The notes under the pieces: model-generated
The model's database searches: none
What the model was told of the DNA's origin: nothing
What the model saw: the letters and a program-made list of their open reading frames with translations, nothing else
In this document: piece after piece, positions 43,716 through 52,895 of the stretch
Position numbering within the stretch: position 1 is the first letter of the stretch
How the letters are laid out: each line of letters begins with the position of its first letter
Assembly: GCF_001514265.1 (NCBI RefSeq)
Contig: NZ_KQ948988.1
Span: forward strand, 248,001 to 312,000
Length of the DNA: 64,000 bases
Direction of reading: 5' to 3'
Source: Streptomyces resistomycificus
Lineage (GTDB): Bacteria; Actinomycetota; Actinomycetes; Streptomycetales; Streptomycetaceae
Translations under genes and position numbers: made by a program

Positions 43716-44076
43716 GATGGGCTTGCCCCCTCGTGAGCGGTGACAGCCCCCTGCCGCCACCTTTCGTTTCGAAGGTATGGGTCGGATAAGGCCATCTCGT
43801 CGTGCTGCCCGGTGAGGTGTGAGGCCCGGGAATCATCCCCTTGGACACCGCATCTCCCCACTGGGGAGGACAGTGGCCCCTTACATCTACCGGGGTGTCC
43901 GGTCCGTCGGCAGCGCCCGTATTTGTTATTACAAAACCTTGTTGAATAAGTCACAGGTGCGTGAAGCGGTTGATCCGCGCCCTTCGGATCGGCCAGAGTT
44001 TCGCGCAGTCCGCACCTGCGGCGGCGGCCGTCGTGCCCACCCCCACGGGGCACGACGGCCGCTCTATGGTGTGCGG
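43716..44076. other. AT-rich divergent promoter region with palindrome
   Basis: 361 bases between the MMPL and DUF1697 genes without a gene. It includes an unusually AT-rich patch at 43919-43955 and the palindrome annotated separately. TATGGT (44065-44070) is 6 bases before the DUF1697 ATG and could be a -10 box for a leaderless message. Confidence 0.5.
43926..43949. promoter_or_regulatory. 24-bp AT-rich imperfect palindrome
   Basis: TTATT and AATAA arms (five perfect outer pairs plus three inner pairs) around a CCTT centre, within a short AT island in otherwise ~70% GC DNA. It resembles a TetR- or MarR-type operator over the promoter of the MMPL transporter. Confidence 0.45.
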
Positions 44077-44634
44077 ATGACGACGACGTATGCGGCGCTG
44101 CTGCGCGGGATCAACGTGGGCGGCAAGAAGAAGGTCCCGATGGCCGACCTGCGCACGCTGATGGAAGGCCTCCGGTACGAAGGCGTCCGCACCTACCTGC
44201 AGAGCGGCCAGGCGACCTTCGCCAGCGACCAGGGCGACGAGGAGACCCTCGCGGCGGAGCTGTCCGGGGCCGTCGAGAAGCACTTCGGCTTCCCCGTCGA
44301 CGTCATCGTGCGCGATCACGCCTATCTGAAGGCGGTCGCGGACGCCTGCCCCTTCCCGGCCGCCGAGCTGGAGGCCAAGCAGCTCCACGTCACCTACTTC
44401 TCCGCGCCCGTCGGCGCGGAACGCTTCGCGGAGATCGACCAGGCCGCCTACCTGCCGGAGGAGTTCAGGCTCGGCGACCGTGCCCTGTACCTGTACGCCC
44501 CGGAGGGCCTCGGCCGCTCCAAGCTCGCCGAGCAGCTGTCCCGGCCCCGGCTGAACAAGGGCGTGGTCGCCACCAGCCGGAACTGGAACACCGTCGTCAG
44601 ACTCGTGGAGATGACACGGACGCCGCAAGGATGA
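44077..44634 (+). CDS. DUF1697 domain protein
   Basis: Protein of 185 residues. The DUF1697 signature is evident at the N-terminus, YAALLRGINVGGKKKVPMADLR, followed by VRTYLQSGQATFAS and a C-terminal TSRNWNTVVRLVEMT. Family function unknown. ATG close behind a TATGGT box suggests a leaderless message. Its last 38 bases overlap the convergent transglutaminase-like gene. Confidence 0.85.
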   Translation: MTTTYAALLRGINVGGKKKVPMADLRTLMEGLRYEGVRTYLQSGQATFASDQGDEETLAAELSGAVEKHFGFPVDVIVRDHAYLKAVADACPFPAAELEAKQLHVTYFSAPVGAERFAEIDQAAYLPEEFRLGDRALYLYAPEGLGRSKLAEQLSRPRLNKGVVATSRNWNTVVRLVEMTRTPQG

Positions 44635-45487
44635 CCTTCCGGTGATCGCGGTAACCGCTGCGGGCGGTGAGCGACATGACCGCGTCCGGCACCCTGAGCC
44701 GCGGGTCCTCGTACAGCCGGCGCAGCTCGTCGTCCGTGCGGGCCGCGGCGACCGCGTCCATCAGGGCGAGGTCGTCCTCGGTGAGGTCCGCGTCGCTGCG
44801 GACGACCTCTCCCCACACGTCCCAGGGCAGCAGTTCCACGCCGTTGACCGCGGCGAGGTCCAGGAAGACGTTGGTGCGGATGTACCAGAGGCCGTCGAGG
44901 GCGCCGTGGAACCAGACGCCGAAGGTCCCGGGGTCGGCGCCGCCCTCCCGGCACGCCCGCCACGCGTCCCCGGCCACCAGGAACCGGTCCCTCGGCACGT
45001 CGAACGGGTCGATGTCCACCTCGTAGGCCGGGTGCGTGACCTGGGCGTCCATCAGACGCCAACTCCCGTCCGGGAGCCGGTACTCGGTGACCCAGTGGTC
45101 GTCGTGGTAGCCCTCGACGAAGTACGCGGCGAAGCCGCAGCGGATCCGGGCGGGCGTGCCGGTGGCCCGCAGCAGCGCGCACAGCAGCAGTGAGAAGTCC
45201 CGGCACGTCCCCGCGAACCGCTCGTCGTAGGGCCGTCTCTCGGTGAGCGGCCGGTCCCCGCGCTCACGCAGGATCCGCAGCAGCTCCGTGACGTACCGCG
45301 CCTCGGCGTCGTCCAGCTGCCGGTCCTCGGGGATCGGGTGACCGAGGCGCTCGCTCTCCCCCCGATGAATGATCACATCCCTCACCAGCAGGGCGAGTCG
45401 GGCCGGGTCACGGGGCAGTGCGCCCGTGTCCAGGTCCCCCGGATCGCTGTACGGCGTCTGCTTCAGGTACCGCTCGAAGAGGTCCAT
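44597..45487 (-). CDS. Transglutaminase-like (cysteine protease fold) protein
   Basis: Cytoplasmic protein of 296 residues with a bacterial transglutaminase-like core. The triad is visible as Cys95 in FAGTCRDFSLLL, His131 in YHDDHWVTEY and Asp147 in WRLMDAQ. Downstream GTFGVWFHGALDGLWYIRTNVFLDLAAVNGVELLPWDVWG is a family-specific tail (quoted region around residues 195-235). ATG start. Likely a peptidase rather than a crosslinking enzyme. Overlaps the convergent DUF1697 gene by 38 bases. Confidence 0.83.
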   Translation of the reverse strand: MDLFERYLKQTPYSDPGDLDTGALPRDPARLALLVRDVIIHRGESERLGHPIPEDRQLDDAEARYVTELLRILRERGDRPLTERRPYDERFAGTCRDFSLLLCALLRATGTPARIRCGFAAYFVEGYHDDHWVTEYRLPDGSWRLMDAQVTHPAYEVDIDPFDVPRDRFLVAGDAWRACREGGADPGTFGVWFHGALDGLWYIRTNVFLDLAAVNGVELLPWDVWGEVVRSDADLTEDDLALMDAVAAARTDDELRRLYEDPRLRVPDAVMSLTARSGYRDHRKVILAASVSSPRV

Positions 45488-45591
45488 GCCCGGGACCCTC
45501 GGCCTTGCCCCAGGGGCAAGGTCAACCCGTCGGCGAGCGGCTGTCGCGTTTGTTCAAGAGACCCGGGCGCGCCTTGCCTAGCGTGGGACGC

Positions 45592-46191
45592 ATGAACAAG
45601 GACGACCTGTATCCGTACCTGACGGAATGCGCCGCCGAGGCGGCCCGAGTGGCGCGCGGTGTGGCGACGGCGCGGCTCGACGACCCGACGCACTGCCCGG
45701 ACTGGGACGTCCGCGCCCTGGTCAACCACTGGGTCCTCTACACCTCCCACGGTCTCGAGCACCGCGCCCTGCGCAAGAAGCTCCCCGAGGAACTGACCGC
45801 CCGCGACTTCACCGCCGACCCCGGCTGGGCGGAGGCGTACGCGGCCCAACTGGAACGCGCGGTCGCCGCCTGGGCGGACCCCGCGGTGTGGGAGGGCGAG
45901 GTGGACCTCGGCATGGCCGCGATGCCCGCCCCCGAACTCGTCTCGCTGATCGTCAAGGAGACGGCCGTCCACGGCTGGGACGTCGCCGTGGCCACCGGCC
46001 AGGAGTTCCGCGTCTCGCAGGGCGCGGCGCGGCTGGTTTTCGACGTGGTCGTCACCCACGGCGACCTCTACCGCCGGTACGACGGCTTCGCCGACCCCGT
46101 ACCGGTACCCGACAGCGCACCGGTGTTCGAGCGGGCGCTCGCCGCGAGCGGACGGGACCCCCGCACGCCGTCCCGTGCGGTGCGCGACTAG
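45592..46191 (+). CDS. TIGR03086-type mycothiol-dependent DinB-family metal-binding protein
   Basis: Protein of 199 residues. Matches the maleylpyruvate-isomerase-like / TIGR03086 pattern with CPDWDVRALVNHWV (His about 46) and VKETAVHGWDVAVATGQ (His about 127). These proteins bind a metal with three His and often use mycothiol. TAGCGT lies 8 bases before the ATG, no ribosome site is visible, and the mRNA is probably nearly leaderless. Substrate unknown. Confidence 0.82.
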   Translation: MNKDDLYPYLTECAAEAARVARGVATARLDDPTHCPDWDVRALVNHWVLYTSHGLEHRALRKKLPEELTARDFTADPGWAEAYAAQLERAVAAWADPAVWEGEVDLGMAAMPAPELVSLIVKETAVHGWDVAVATGQEFRVSQGAARLVFDVVVTHGDLYRRYDGFADPVPVPDSAPVFERALAASGRDPRTPSRAVRD

Positions 46192-46264
46192 TTCCGCACC
46201 GCCCAGGCCGGTCTCGGGGCCGGGGTGAAGCAGACGGGCCCGACCTCAGGCCCTCTACGGCCCC

Positions 46265-47014
46265 TCAGGCCCCCACGGCCGCCAACAGCGGAGTCCGGGC
46301 CGCCTCGTACCGTGCCAGCAGCACCCGAGCCACCTCCGGTGCCGGGCCGAGCACGTCGGCCAGGACGTCCGCCTCGGCCGCGCCCCGCGCGATGCGGTCC
46401 GGCAGGAAGCCGGGGGCCAGGACGTACGGGGCGACGGCGACCTTCGCGCAGCCCAGCGCGCGCAGCTCGCGCACCGCGTCCTCGGTGCGGGGAAGGGATG
46501 CGGAGGCGAACGCAGGCCGCACGGCGCACCAACCGGTGTGCCGCCACTCCCGCGCGATTTCAGCGATCACTGCGATCGCCTCCGGGTCGGTGGACCCCGC
46601 CGAGGCCAGCACGACCCCGGTCGAGGACTTGTCGGCGGGCGCGAGCCCCGCCTCGTACAGGCGCCGTTCCAGCGCGGCGGTCAGCAGCGGCGACGGGCCG
46701 AGCACCTCCGCCTGCCGGATACGCAGCCGCGACGGCGCGTCCCGCAGGACCGCCGGGATGTCCGCCTTGGCGTGGAACGCGCGCGTCAGCAGCAGCGGCA
46801 GCGCCACCACGTCACGCACGCCCTCCGCCGCCAGGGACTCCAGCACCCCTTGCACGGAGGGGATGTTGAAGTCGAGGAAGCCGGTCTCCACCCGCACGTC
46901 GGGGCGCAGCGAGCGCACCCGGCGGACCAGGGAGTGCACCGTCGCGGCATGCCGCGGATCGCGGCTGCCGTGGGCGATCACCACGAGGACGGGGCGGACC
47001 GGCTTCCTGTGCAT
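46265..47014 (-). CDS. Sirohydrochlorin chelatase (CbiX/SirB-type)
   Basis: Chelatase of 249 residues that would insert iron into sirohydrochlorin to make siroheme. Two CbiX repeats; the metal-binding histidines are His15 (VIAHGSRDP) and His81 (RAFHAKADIP), while the second repeat lacks the pair. It starts 4 bases after the ssuC stop and is the last gene of the sulfur operon. Context (sulfite reductase upstream, which needs siroheme) favours iron over cobalt. Confidence 0.87.
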   Translation of the reverse strand: MHRKPVRPVLVVIAHGSRDPRHAATVHSLVRRVRSLRPDVRVETGFLDFNIPSVQGVLESLAAEGVRDVVALPLLLTRAFHAKADIPAVLRDAPSRLRIRQAEVLGPSPLLTAALERRLYEAGLAPADKSSTGVVLASAGSTDPEAIAVIAEIAREWRHTGWCAVRPAFASASLPRTEDAVRELRALGCAKVAVAPYVLAPGFLPDRIARGAAEADVLADVLGPAPEVARVLLARYEAARTPLLAAVGA

Positions 47015-47018
47015 GGAC

Positions 47019-47903
47019 TCAGCCCTTCACCAGCAGGCCGCGGCTGCGCAGCACCCACCGCTCGAGCGGGCTGAAGATCAGCAGGTCGATGGCGATGCCG
47101 ACGAACAGGATCAGCAGGATCGCCAGGAACACCGTCGCCATGCTGCTGTTGGTGCGGCCCACCTCCAGCAGCTGGCCCAGGCCCACACCCAGGTCCGGCG
47201 CCTTCGCGATGATCTCCGCGGCCATCAGCGAGCGCCAGGAGAACGCCCAGCCCTGCTTCAGACCCGCCACATAGCCGGGCAGCGCCGCCGGCATCACGAT
47301 GTGCCGGATGCCGCTCAGGCCGGTGGCCCCCAGCGTCCGTCCCGCGCGCAGGAACAGCGGCGGCACCTGGTCGACACCCGACACCAGACCGTTGGCGATC
47401 GACGGCACCGCGCCGAGCAGGATCACCGCGTACATCATCTCGGGCTCCAGGCCCAGCCAGATCACGGCGGCCGGCACCCAGGCCACCGAGGGCAGGGACT
47501 GCAGGCCGGACAGGATCGGGCCGATCGCCGCCCGCACGAACTTCACCCGCGCCACGACCAGGCCGAGCGGGGTGCCGATGAGAAGGGCGAGCGCGAAACC
47601 GAACAGACCCCGCGAGACGCTCGTCCAGATGTAGTCCAGCAGCGTGCCCTTGAGCCACGCGTCCTCGACCTCGGCCCACACCGCGCCGGGGGAGGGCAGC
47701 TTCGTCGGGTCGTCGACGATGTTCAGGGAGATCAGCCCCTGCCAGATCACCACGACCAGAAGGATCGCGGTGATCGGCGGCAGGATCTTCTCGCGGAAGG
47801 TCTGCCGGAAGGGCGGCCGGGCGGCGACCCTGCTCTCCAGCGCGTCGAGGCCCGCCTCTACGCTCCCGGTGTCCTGGACCGGTGTCGTGTCAGTGCTGGC
47901 CAT
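47019..47903 (-). CDS. ssuC: Aliphatic sulfonate/taurine-type ABC permease
   Basis: Membrane permease of 294 residues with about six helices and the conserved loop LFLRAGRTLGATGLSGIRHIVMPAALPGYVAGLKQG. SsuC/TauC/NrtB family; the sulfonate assignment comes from the cys context. ATG start overlaps the end of the ATPase gene by 14 bases. Confidence 0.88.
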   Translation of the reverse strand: MASTDTTPVQDTGSVEAGLDALESRVAARPPFRQTFREKILPPITAILLVVVIWQGLISLNIVDDPTKLPSPGAVWAEVEDAWLKGTLLDYIWTSVSRGLFGFALALLIGTPLGLVVARVKFVRAAIGPILSGLQSLPSVAWVPAAVIWLGLEPEMMYAVILLGAVPSIANGLVSGVDQVPPLFLRAGRTLGATGLSGIRHIVMPAALPGYVAGLKQGWAFSWRSLMAAEIIAKAPDLGVGLGQLLEVGRTNSSMATVFLAILLILFVGIAIDLLIFSPLERWVLRSRGLLVKG

Positions 47904-48678
47904 GACGGCGGATCTCCCCACGCAGTACTTCGGTGATCTCGACGGACAGTTCCGCCACCGGCGCGTCCTCGATGCGGCGCGGCTGCGGGATGTCGACCGT
48001 CCACTCGCGGGCGATGCGGCCCGGCCGCGAGGACAGCAGGATGACGCGCTGGGCGAGCCGCACCGCCTCACGCACGTTGTGCGTGACGAAGAGGACGGAC
48101 ACGCCCGTCTCCGCCCAGATGCGCGTGAGCTCGTCGTGCAGCACGTCCCGGGTGATGGCGTCGAGCGCCGCGAAGGGCTCGTCCATCAGCAGCAGCCTGC
48201 TCTCCTGCGCGAGCGCGCGGGCCAGCGCGACGCGCTGGCGCATGCCGCCGGACAGCTCGTGCACCCGCTTGCCGTGCGCGCCCTTGAGCCGCACGAGTTC
48301 GAGCAGCGACTCGGCCCTGTCACGTCGCTCGTTCTTCGGAATTCCCCTGAGCTTGAGTGCCAGCTCGATGTTCTTGCCCGCGGTCAGCCACGGGAACAGG
48401 GCGTGCTCCTGGAACATCAGGGCCGGGCGGCCGTCCGTCGTGATGGACCCGACGGTGGGCTTGTCCAGCCCCGCCACCAGGTTCAGCAGCGTGGACTTGC
48501 CGCAGCCCGAGGCACCCAGGAGGGTGACGAACTCGCCGGGCGCGACATCGAGGGTGATGTCGTCCAGCACGAGCTGCTGTCCGGCGGGGCCCGCGAACGA
48601 CTTCGAGACGTGCTCGATCCGGGCGGCGTGTTCGGCCGCGGCGGTGTCGTCGGCGGCCTTGGCGAGGGTCGTGGCCAT
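47890..48678 (-). CDS. ssuB: Aliphatic sulfonate-type ABC ATPase
   Basis: ATP-binding subunit of 262 residues with Walker A GASGCGKST, signature LSGGMRQR, Walker B LLLMDEPFAALD and His-loop FVTHN. ATG at 48678 is chosen over one 24 bases upstream because AGGAGGTGA lies 7 bases before it, one of the strongest ribosome sites in the window. SsuB/TauB family. Confidence 0.9.
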   Translation of the reverse strand: MATTLAKAADDTAAAEHAARIEHVSKSFAGPAGQQLVLDDITLDVAPGEFVTLLGASGCGKSTLLNLVAGLDKPTVGSITTDGRPALMFQEHALFPWLTAGKNIELALKLRGIPKNERRDRAESLLELVRLKGAHGKRVHELSGGMRQRVALARALAQESRLLLMDEPFAALDAITRDVLHDELTRIWAETGVSVLFVTHNVREAVRLAQRVILLSSRPGRIAREWTVDIPQPRRIEDAPVAELSVEITEVLRGEIRRHGQH

Positions 48679-48714
48679 GGTCGTCACCTCCTGGGTACGC
48701 ATCGGGTCCTTCGA

Positions 48715-49824
48715 TCAGCTCGCGCCGAGACCGGCGTCGTCGACCGTGCTCTCACCCTCGGCCTTGAGGACCTTGTTGAGCAGGGTGAGGTCGTAGATGC
48801 CCTTGAGGTCGGGCTTCTCCAGCAGGCCCGCCTTCACCGCGTGTTCCGCCTCGGTGTTGAGGGTGGAGGCCAGCGGGTCGTTGGTGAACTGGATCGACTT
48901 CCACGCCGGGTCCAGGATGTCGGCGGGCAGCGCCTTGCCGGAGTCGGCCTCCAGCTGCGCGTTCGCGGCGGCCTTCGCCTTGTCCGGGTTGGCGTTGATC
49001 CACTTGTTGGCCTCGACCGCGGCCTTCAGTACGGCCTCGACGGCCTTCGGGTGCTCCTTGAGGAACTCCTGCCGCACGATGATGTTCGTGATCACGAACT
49101 TCTTGTCCGGCCACAGGTCCGCCTCGTCCAGAAGTACCTTGCCGCCCGCCGCGACCAGCTTGGAGGCGGTCGGCTCCGGCACCCAGGCGCCGTCGATGGA
49201 GCCGGACTTGTAGGCGTCCGGGGTGACGGAGTTGTCGGTACGGACCACCGAGACGTCGCCCTTGCCGCTCTCCGCGTCGACCTTCCAGCCCTGCTCCGCG
49301 ATCCAGTTGAGGAACGCCACGTCCTGCGTGTTGCCGAGCTGAGGGGTGGCGATCTTCTTGCCCTTGACGTCCTTCAGGGACTTGATCTTCTCCGGGTTGA
49401 CCACGAGCTTCACGCCGCCCGACGCCGAACCGCCGATGATGCGCAGGTTCTTGCCCTGGGACGCGGTGTAGCCGTTGATCGCCGGGGAGGGGCCGATCCA
49501 CCCGATGTCGATCGAGTCGGAGTTGAGCGCCTCGATCTCGGAGGGGCCGGCGTTGAAGATCTGGTACGAGGCCTTCGTGGCGCCGAGTTCCTTCTGGAAG
49601 TACCCCTTGTTCGCGGCGACCAGCGCGGTCCCGTGCGTCAGGTTCCCGAAGTAGCCGATCTTGACGGAGTCGAGTCCGTCGATCTTCTTCGCCCCGGCGG
49701 CGACCTGGGCGGTGTCGGTCTCCTTGGCCTCGGAGCCGTAACCGCAGGCGGCGAGAGCGAGCAGCGGAAGGGCGGTTGCGGCGGCCAGGCCGCGGCGCAG
49801 GAGGGTGGAGCGGTGGACAGGCAC
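48715..49824 (-). CDS. ssuA: Sulfonate/nitrate/taurine-type substrate-binding lipoprotein
   Basis: Solute-binding protein of 369 residues. Signal peptide with lipobox LAAC (Cys about 27). The mature part is of the NMT1/SsuA type: KIGYFGNLTHGTALVAANKGYF, FNAGPSEIEALNSDSIDIGWIGPSPAINGY and PQLGNTQDVAFLNWI. GTG at 49824 has AGGGGAA upstream. Binds a sulfonate by context; taurine or another small anion is possible. Confidence 0.9.
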   Translation of the reverse strand: MPVHRSTLLRRGLAAATALPLLALAACGYGSEAKETDTAQVAAGAKKIDGLDSVKIGYFGNLTHGTALVAANKGYFQKELGATKASYQIFNAGPSEIEALNSDSIDIGWIGPSPAINGYTASQGKNLRIIGGSASGGVKLVVNPEKIKSLKDVKGKKIATPQLGNTQDVAFLNWIAEQGWKVDAESGKGDVSVVRTDNSVTPDAYKSGSIDGAWVPEPTASKLVAAGGKVLLDEADLWPDKKFVITNIIVRQEFLKEHPKAVEAVLKAAVEANKWINANPDKAKAAANAQLEADSGKALPADILDPAWKSIQFTNDPLASTLNTEAEHAVKAGLLEKPDLKGIYDLTLLNKVLKAEGESTVDDAGLGAS

Positions 49825-49940
49825 GGGAGGTGTTCCCCTCGTTGGCCCGGCGGTCACGGTCTTTCAGGTCGTGGCCGGGAGGTCGGCAGGTTTTCGTCTA
49901 CGGCGGTGGGGGGTGCGGGCGCGCGGGCAGTGCGCGTACG

Positions 49941-50045
49941 TCAGCGCACACATCGCGCCACCCCGCCCTGCCCGCTGCCGAGCGCACCGCTGCCGACGCG
50001 GCCGCCCTCCTTCGCGAACGTGGAGTAGTAGTCGGTGGAGTTCAT
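49941..50045 (-). CDS. Possible 34-residue small protein after cysN
   Basis: ATG lies 2 bases after the cysN stop and the ORF MNSTDYYSTFAKEGGRVG... ends ARCVR. It is spaced like a coupled operon member and sits at the start of the 223-bp gap before ssuA. The Cys near the end could make it a cysteine-sensing leader for ssuABC, but it lacks the typical HVDL motif. Could also be chance. Confidence 0.35.
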   Translation of the reverse strand: MNSTDYYSTFAKEGGRVGSGALGSGQGGVARCVR

Positions 50046-50047
50046 GC

Positions 50048-51382
50048 TCAGAAGTCCCACCCGTCGTCCTCGGCCGCGTCCTTGACGGGCTCCGGGGACG
50101 CGAACGACTCGCCGACCATGCCGGCGGTGAGCGTGGTGCCGTCGTTCGGGTCGATCAGGATGAACGAGCCGGTGCGCCGCGAGTCGGCGTAGGAGTCGAC
50201 CGGCAGCGGCTCGGCGGTACGGATCTTCACCCGGCCGATGTCGTTGGCGACGAGCTGTCCCGGGTGCGGGTGCAGGGACAGGTCGGCGAGCGTGAGCCGG
50301 GACGGGATGTCCTTGACGATCGCCTTCACCGTGCGGGTGCCGTGCTTGAGCAGGACCCGGTGCCCGACGGTCAGCGGGGCGTCGGCCACGTGGCACACGG
50401 TCGCCTCGACGTCCTGCGTGGTGGCCGGCGCGTCCTTGCTCGGCACGATCAGGTCGCCGCGTGAGATGTCGATGTCGTCCTCCAGCAGGACGGTCACCGA
50501 CTGCGTGGTCCAGGCGATGTCGACCGGCTTGCCGAGCAGGTCGATGCCGGAGATCTTCGAGGCGCGGCCCGAGGGCAGCACGGTGACCGACTCGCCGACC
50601 CGGAAGGAACCGGCGGCGATCTGGCCCGCGTATCCCCGGTAGTCGGGGTGCTCGGAGGTCTGCGGCCGGATCACGTACTGCACGGGCAGGCGGGCGTGGC
50701 AGTGGCTCAGGTCGTGGGTGACCGGGACCGTCTCCAGGTGCTCCAGGACGGTCGGGCCGCCGTACCAGTCCATGTTCGCGGACGGCTCCACCACGTTGTC
50801 ACCGGCGAGCGCCGAGATCGGGATCGCGGTGACCTCCGGGACGCCCAGCTCGAGCGCGTACGCCGTGAACTCCTCGGCGATCGCCGCGAACACGGACTCC
50901 TTGTACTCGACGAGGTCCATCTTGTTGACGGCGAGGACCACGTGCGGGACCCGGAGCAGGGCGGCCAGGGCGGCGTGCCGGCGGGTCTGCTCGACGACGC
51001 CGTTGCGGGCGTCGATGAGGATCACCGTCAGCTCGGCGGTGGAGGCGCCGGTGACCATGTTGCGGGTGTACTGCACGTGGCCCGGCGTGTCGGCGAGGAT
51101 GAACCGGCGGCGCGGGGTCGCGAAGTAGCGGTATGCCACGTCGATGGTGATGCCCTGCTCCCGCTCGGCCCTCAGGCCGTCGGTGAGCAGTGCCAGGTCC
51201 GGGCCCTCCGCACCGCGGCTCGCCGAGGCGCGCTCCACGGCCTCGAGCTGGTCGGTGAGGATCGACTTGGAGTCGTGCAGCAGCCGTCCGACGAGCGTGG
51301 ACTTGCCGTCGTCGACGGAGCCCGCGGTGGCGAACCGGAGCAGCGTGGTGGCCGAGAGTTCCTCGGTCGTGATGGTGCTCAT
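50048..51382 (-). CDS. cysN: Sulfate adenylyltransferase GTPase subunit
   Basis: GTPase subunit (444 residues) of ATP sulfurylase, which drives APS formation by CysD. EF-Tu-like: P-loop GSVDDGKST, switch region DVAYRYFATPRRRFILADTPGH and NKMD specificity motif, then two beta-barrel domains. No fused APS kinase, which here is separate (cysC). ATG start, 2 bases after the cysD stop. Confidence 0.95.
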   Translation of the reverse strand: MSTITTEELSATTLLRFATAGSVDDGKSTLVGRLLHDSKSILTDQLEAVERASASRGAEGPDLALLTDGLRAEREQGITIDVAYRYFATPRRRFILADTPGHVQYTRNMVTGASTAELTVILIDARNGVVEQTRRHAALAALLRVPHVVLAVNKMDLVEYKESVFAAIAEEFTAYALELGVPEVTAIPISALAGDNVVEPSANMDWYGGPTVLEHLETVPVTHDLSHCHARLPVQYVIRPQTSEHPDYRGYAGQIAAGSFRVGESVTVLPSGRASKISGIDLLGKPVDIAWTTQSVTVLLEDDIDISRGDLIVPSKDAPATTQDVEATVCHVADAPLTVGHRVLLKHGTRTVKAIVKDIPSRLTLADLSLHPHPGQLVANDIGRVKIRTAEPLPVDSYADSRRTGSFILIDPNDGTTLTAGMVGESFASPEPVKDAAEDDGWDF

Positions 51383-51384
51383 GG

Positions 51385-52326
51385 TTAGAAGTACCCCTCG
51401 CGCTTGCGGTCTTCCATCGCGGCCTCGGACATCTTGTCGTCGGCGCGGGTGGCGCCGCGCTCGGTGAGCCGGGAGGCGGCGATCTCGGTGATCACGGCGT
51501 CCAGCGTGGTCGCGTCGGAGTCGACGGCGCCGGTGCAGGACATGTCGCCGACCGTGCGGTAGCGGACCTGCCGCTTCTCCACGGTCTCGGTGTCCTTGGG
51601 GCCGCCCCACTCGCCGGCGGTCAGCCACATGCCGGCCCGCCGGAACACCTCGCGCTCGTGGGCGAAGTAGATCTGCGGGAGTTCGATGCCCTCGCGGGCG
51701 ATGTACTGCCAGACGTCCAGCTCGGTCCAGTTGGACAGCGGGAAGACGCGCACGTGCTCACCGGGGGCGTGCCGGCCGTTGTAGAGGTTCCACAGCTCGG
51801 GCCGCTGGCGGCGCGGGTCCCACTGGGAGAACTCGTCGCGCAGCGAGAACACCCGCTCCTTGGCGCGGGCCTTCTCCTCGTCGCGGCGGCCGCCGCCGAA
51901 GACGGCGTCGAACTTCTCGGCCTGGATCTTCTCGGTGAGCGGGAGGGTCTGCAGCGGGTTGCGGGTGCCGTCCGGGCGCTCCTTGAGGATGCCGCGGTCG
52001 ATGTAGTCCTGCACGGAGGCGACGTGCAGCCGCAGCCCGTGCTGGTCGACCGTGCGGTCGCGGTACTCCAGCACCTCGGGGAAGTTGTGCCCGGTGTCCA
52101 CGTGCAGCAGCGAGAAGGGGATCGCCGCGGGGGCGAAGGCCTTCAGCGCCAGGTGCAGCATGACGATGGAGTCCTTGCCGCCGGAGAAGAGGATCACCGG
52201 CCGCTCGAACTCGCCCGCCACCTCGCGGAAGATGTGCACCGCCTCGGACTCCAGCGCGTCCAGGTGGGAGAGGGCGTACGGGGCGTCCGTACCCTCCTCG
52301 ACCTCGGCTGCGGTCGTCGTCGTCAT
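51385..52326 (-). CDS. cysD: Sulfate adenylyltransferase catalytic subunit
   Basis: Catalytic subunit (313 residues) making adenosine phosphosulfate from sulfate and ATP. PP-loop SGGKDSIVMLHLA near residue 47 and LLHVDTGHNFPEVLEYRD, with FGGGRRDEEKARAKER and the C-terminal DRKREGYF tail typical of CysD. ATGA overlap with the cysC stop. Confidence 0.96.
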   Translation of the reverse strand: MTTTTAAEVEEGTDAPYALSHLDALESEAVHIFREVAGEFERPVILFSGGKDSIVMLHLALKAFAPAAIPFSLLHVDTGHNFPEVLEYRDRTVDQHGLRLHVASVQDYIDRGILKERPDGTRNPLQTLPLTEKIQAEKFDAVFGGGRRDEEKARAKERVFSLRDEFSQWDPRRQRPELWNLYNGRHAPGEHVRVFPLSNWTELDVWQYIAREGIELPQIYFAHEREVFRRAGMWLTAGEWGGPKDTETVEKRQVRYRTVGDMSCTGAVDSDATTLDAVITEIAASRLTERGATRADDKMSEAAMEDRKREGYF

Positions 52327-52895
52327 GCCAGTCCCCTCTCGGTGAGCAGCGCGTGGACCGCGGCCGCGGACTCCTGGACGGTCTGGTCCTGCGACTCGAT
52401 CCGCAGGTCGGGGGAGAGGGGCTCCTCGTACGGGTCGTCGACCCCGGTGAGCCCCGTCAGCTCGCCCGCCGCCTGCTTGGCGTACAGACCCTTCACATCG
52501 CGTTCCGAGCACACCTCGACCGGAGTCGCCACGTGCACCTCGATGTACGCCGTCCCGCTCTCCTTGTGGCGCCCCCGCACCGCGTCGCGGCTGTCGGCGT
52601 AGGGCGCGATGACCGGGACGAGCGCCATGACGCCGTTGCGCGCCAGGAGTTCGGCGAGGAAGCCGATGCGCTGCACGTTGGTGTGCCGGTCCTCGCGGCT
52701 GAAGCCGAGGCCCGCCGAGATGAACTCGCGGATCTCGTCGCCGTCGAGCACCTCGACGAGGTGGCCCTCCTCGCGCAGCCGGCCGGCCAGCTCGTACGCG
52801 ATGGTGGTCTTGCCGGCACTCGGCAGACCCGTGAGCCAGACGGTGGCTCCGGTCGTCACGTGCTTCTCCTCGGGTAGGTCGGGGGTGGTCGTCAT
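52323..52895 (-). CDS. cysC: Adenylylsulfate kinase
   Basis: APS kinase, 190 residues from ATG 52895, whose start overlaps the cysH stop as TGATG. An internal GTG at 52859 has a better ribosome site (GGAGAAG) and gives 178 residues, so either may be the true start. Walker A GLPSAGKTT, then DGDEIREF and GFSREDRHTNVQRI. Makes PAPS, used for sulfation, since CysH here is the APS-reducing type. Confidence 0.93.
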   Translation of the reverse strand: MTTTPDLPEEKHVTTGATVWLTGLPSAGKTTIAYELAGRLREEGHLVEVLDGDEIREFISAGLGFSREDRHTNVQRIGFLAELLARNGVMALVPVIAPYADSRDAVRGRHKESGTAYIEVHVATPVEVCSERDVKGLYAKQAAGELTGLTGVDDPYEEPLSPDLRIESQDQTVQESAAAVHALLTERGLA

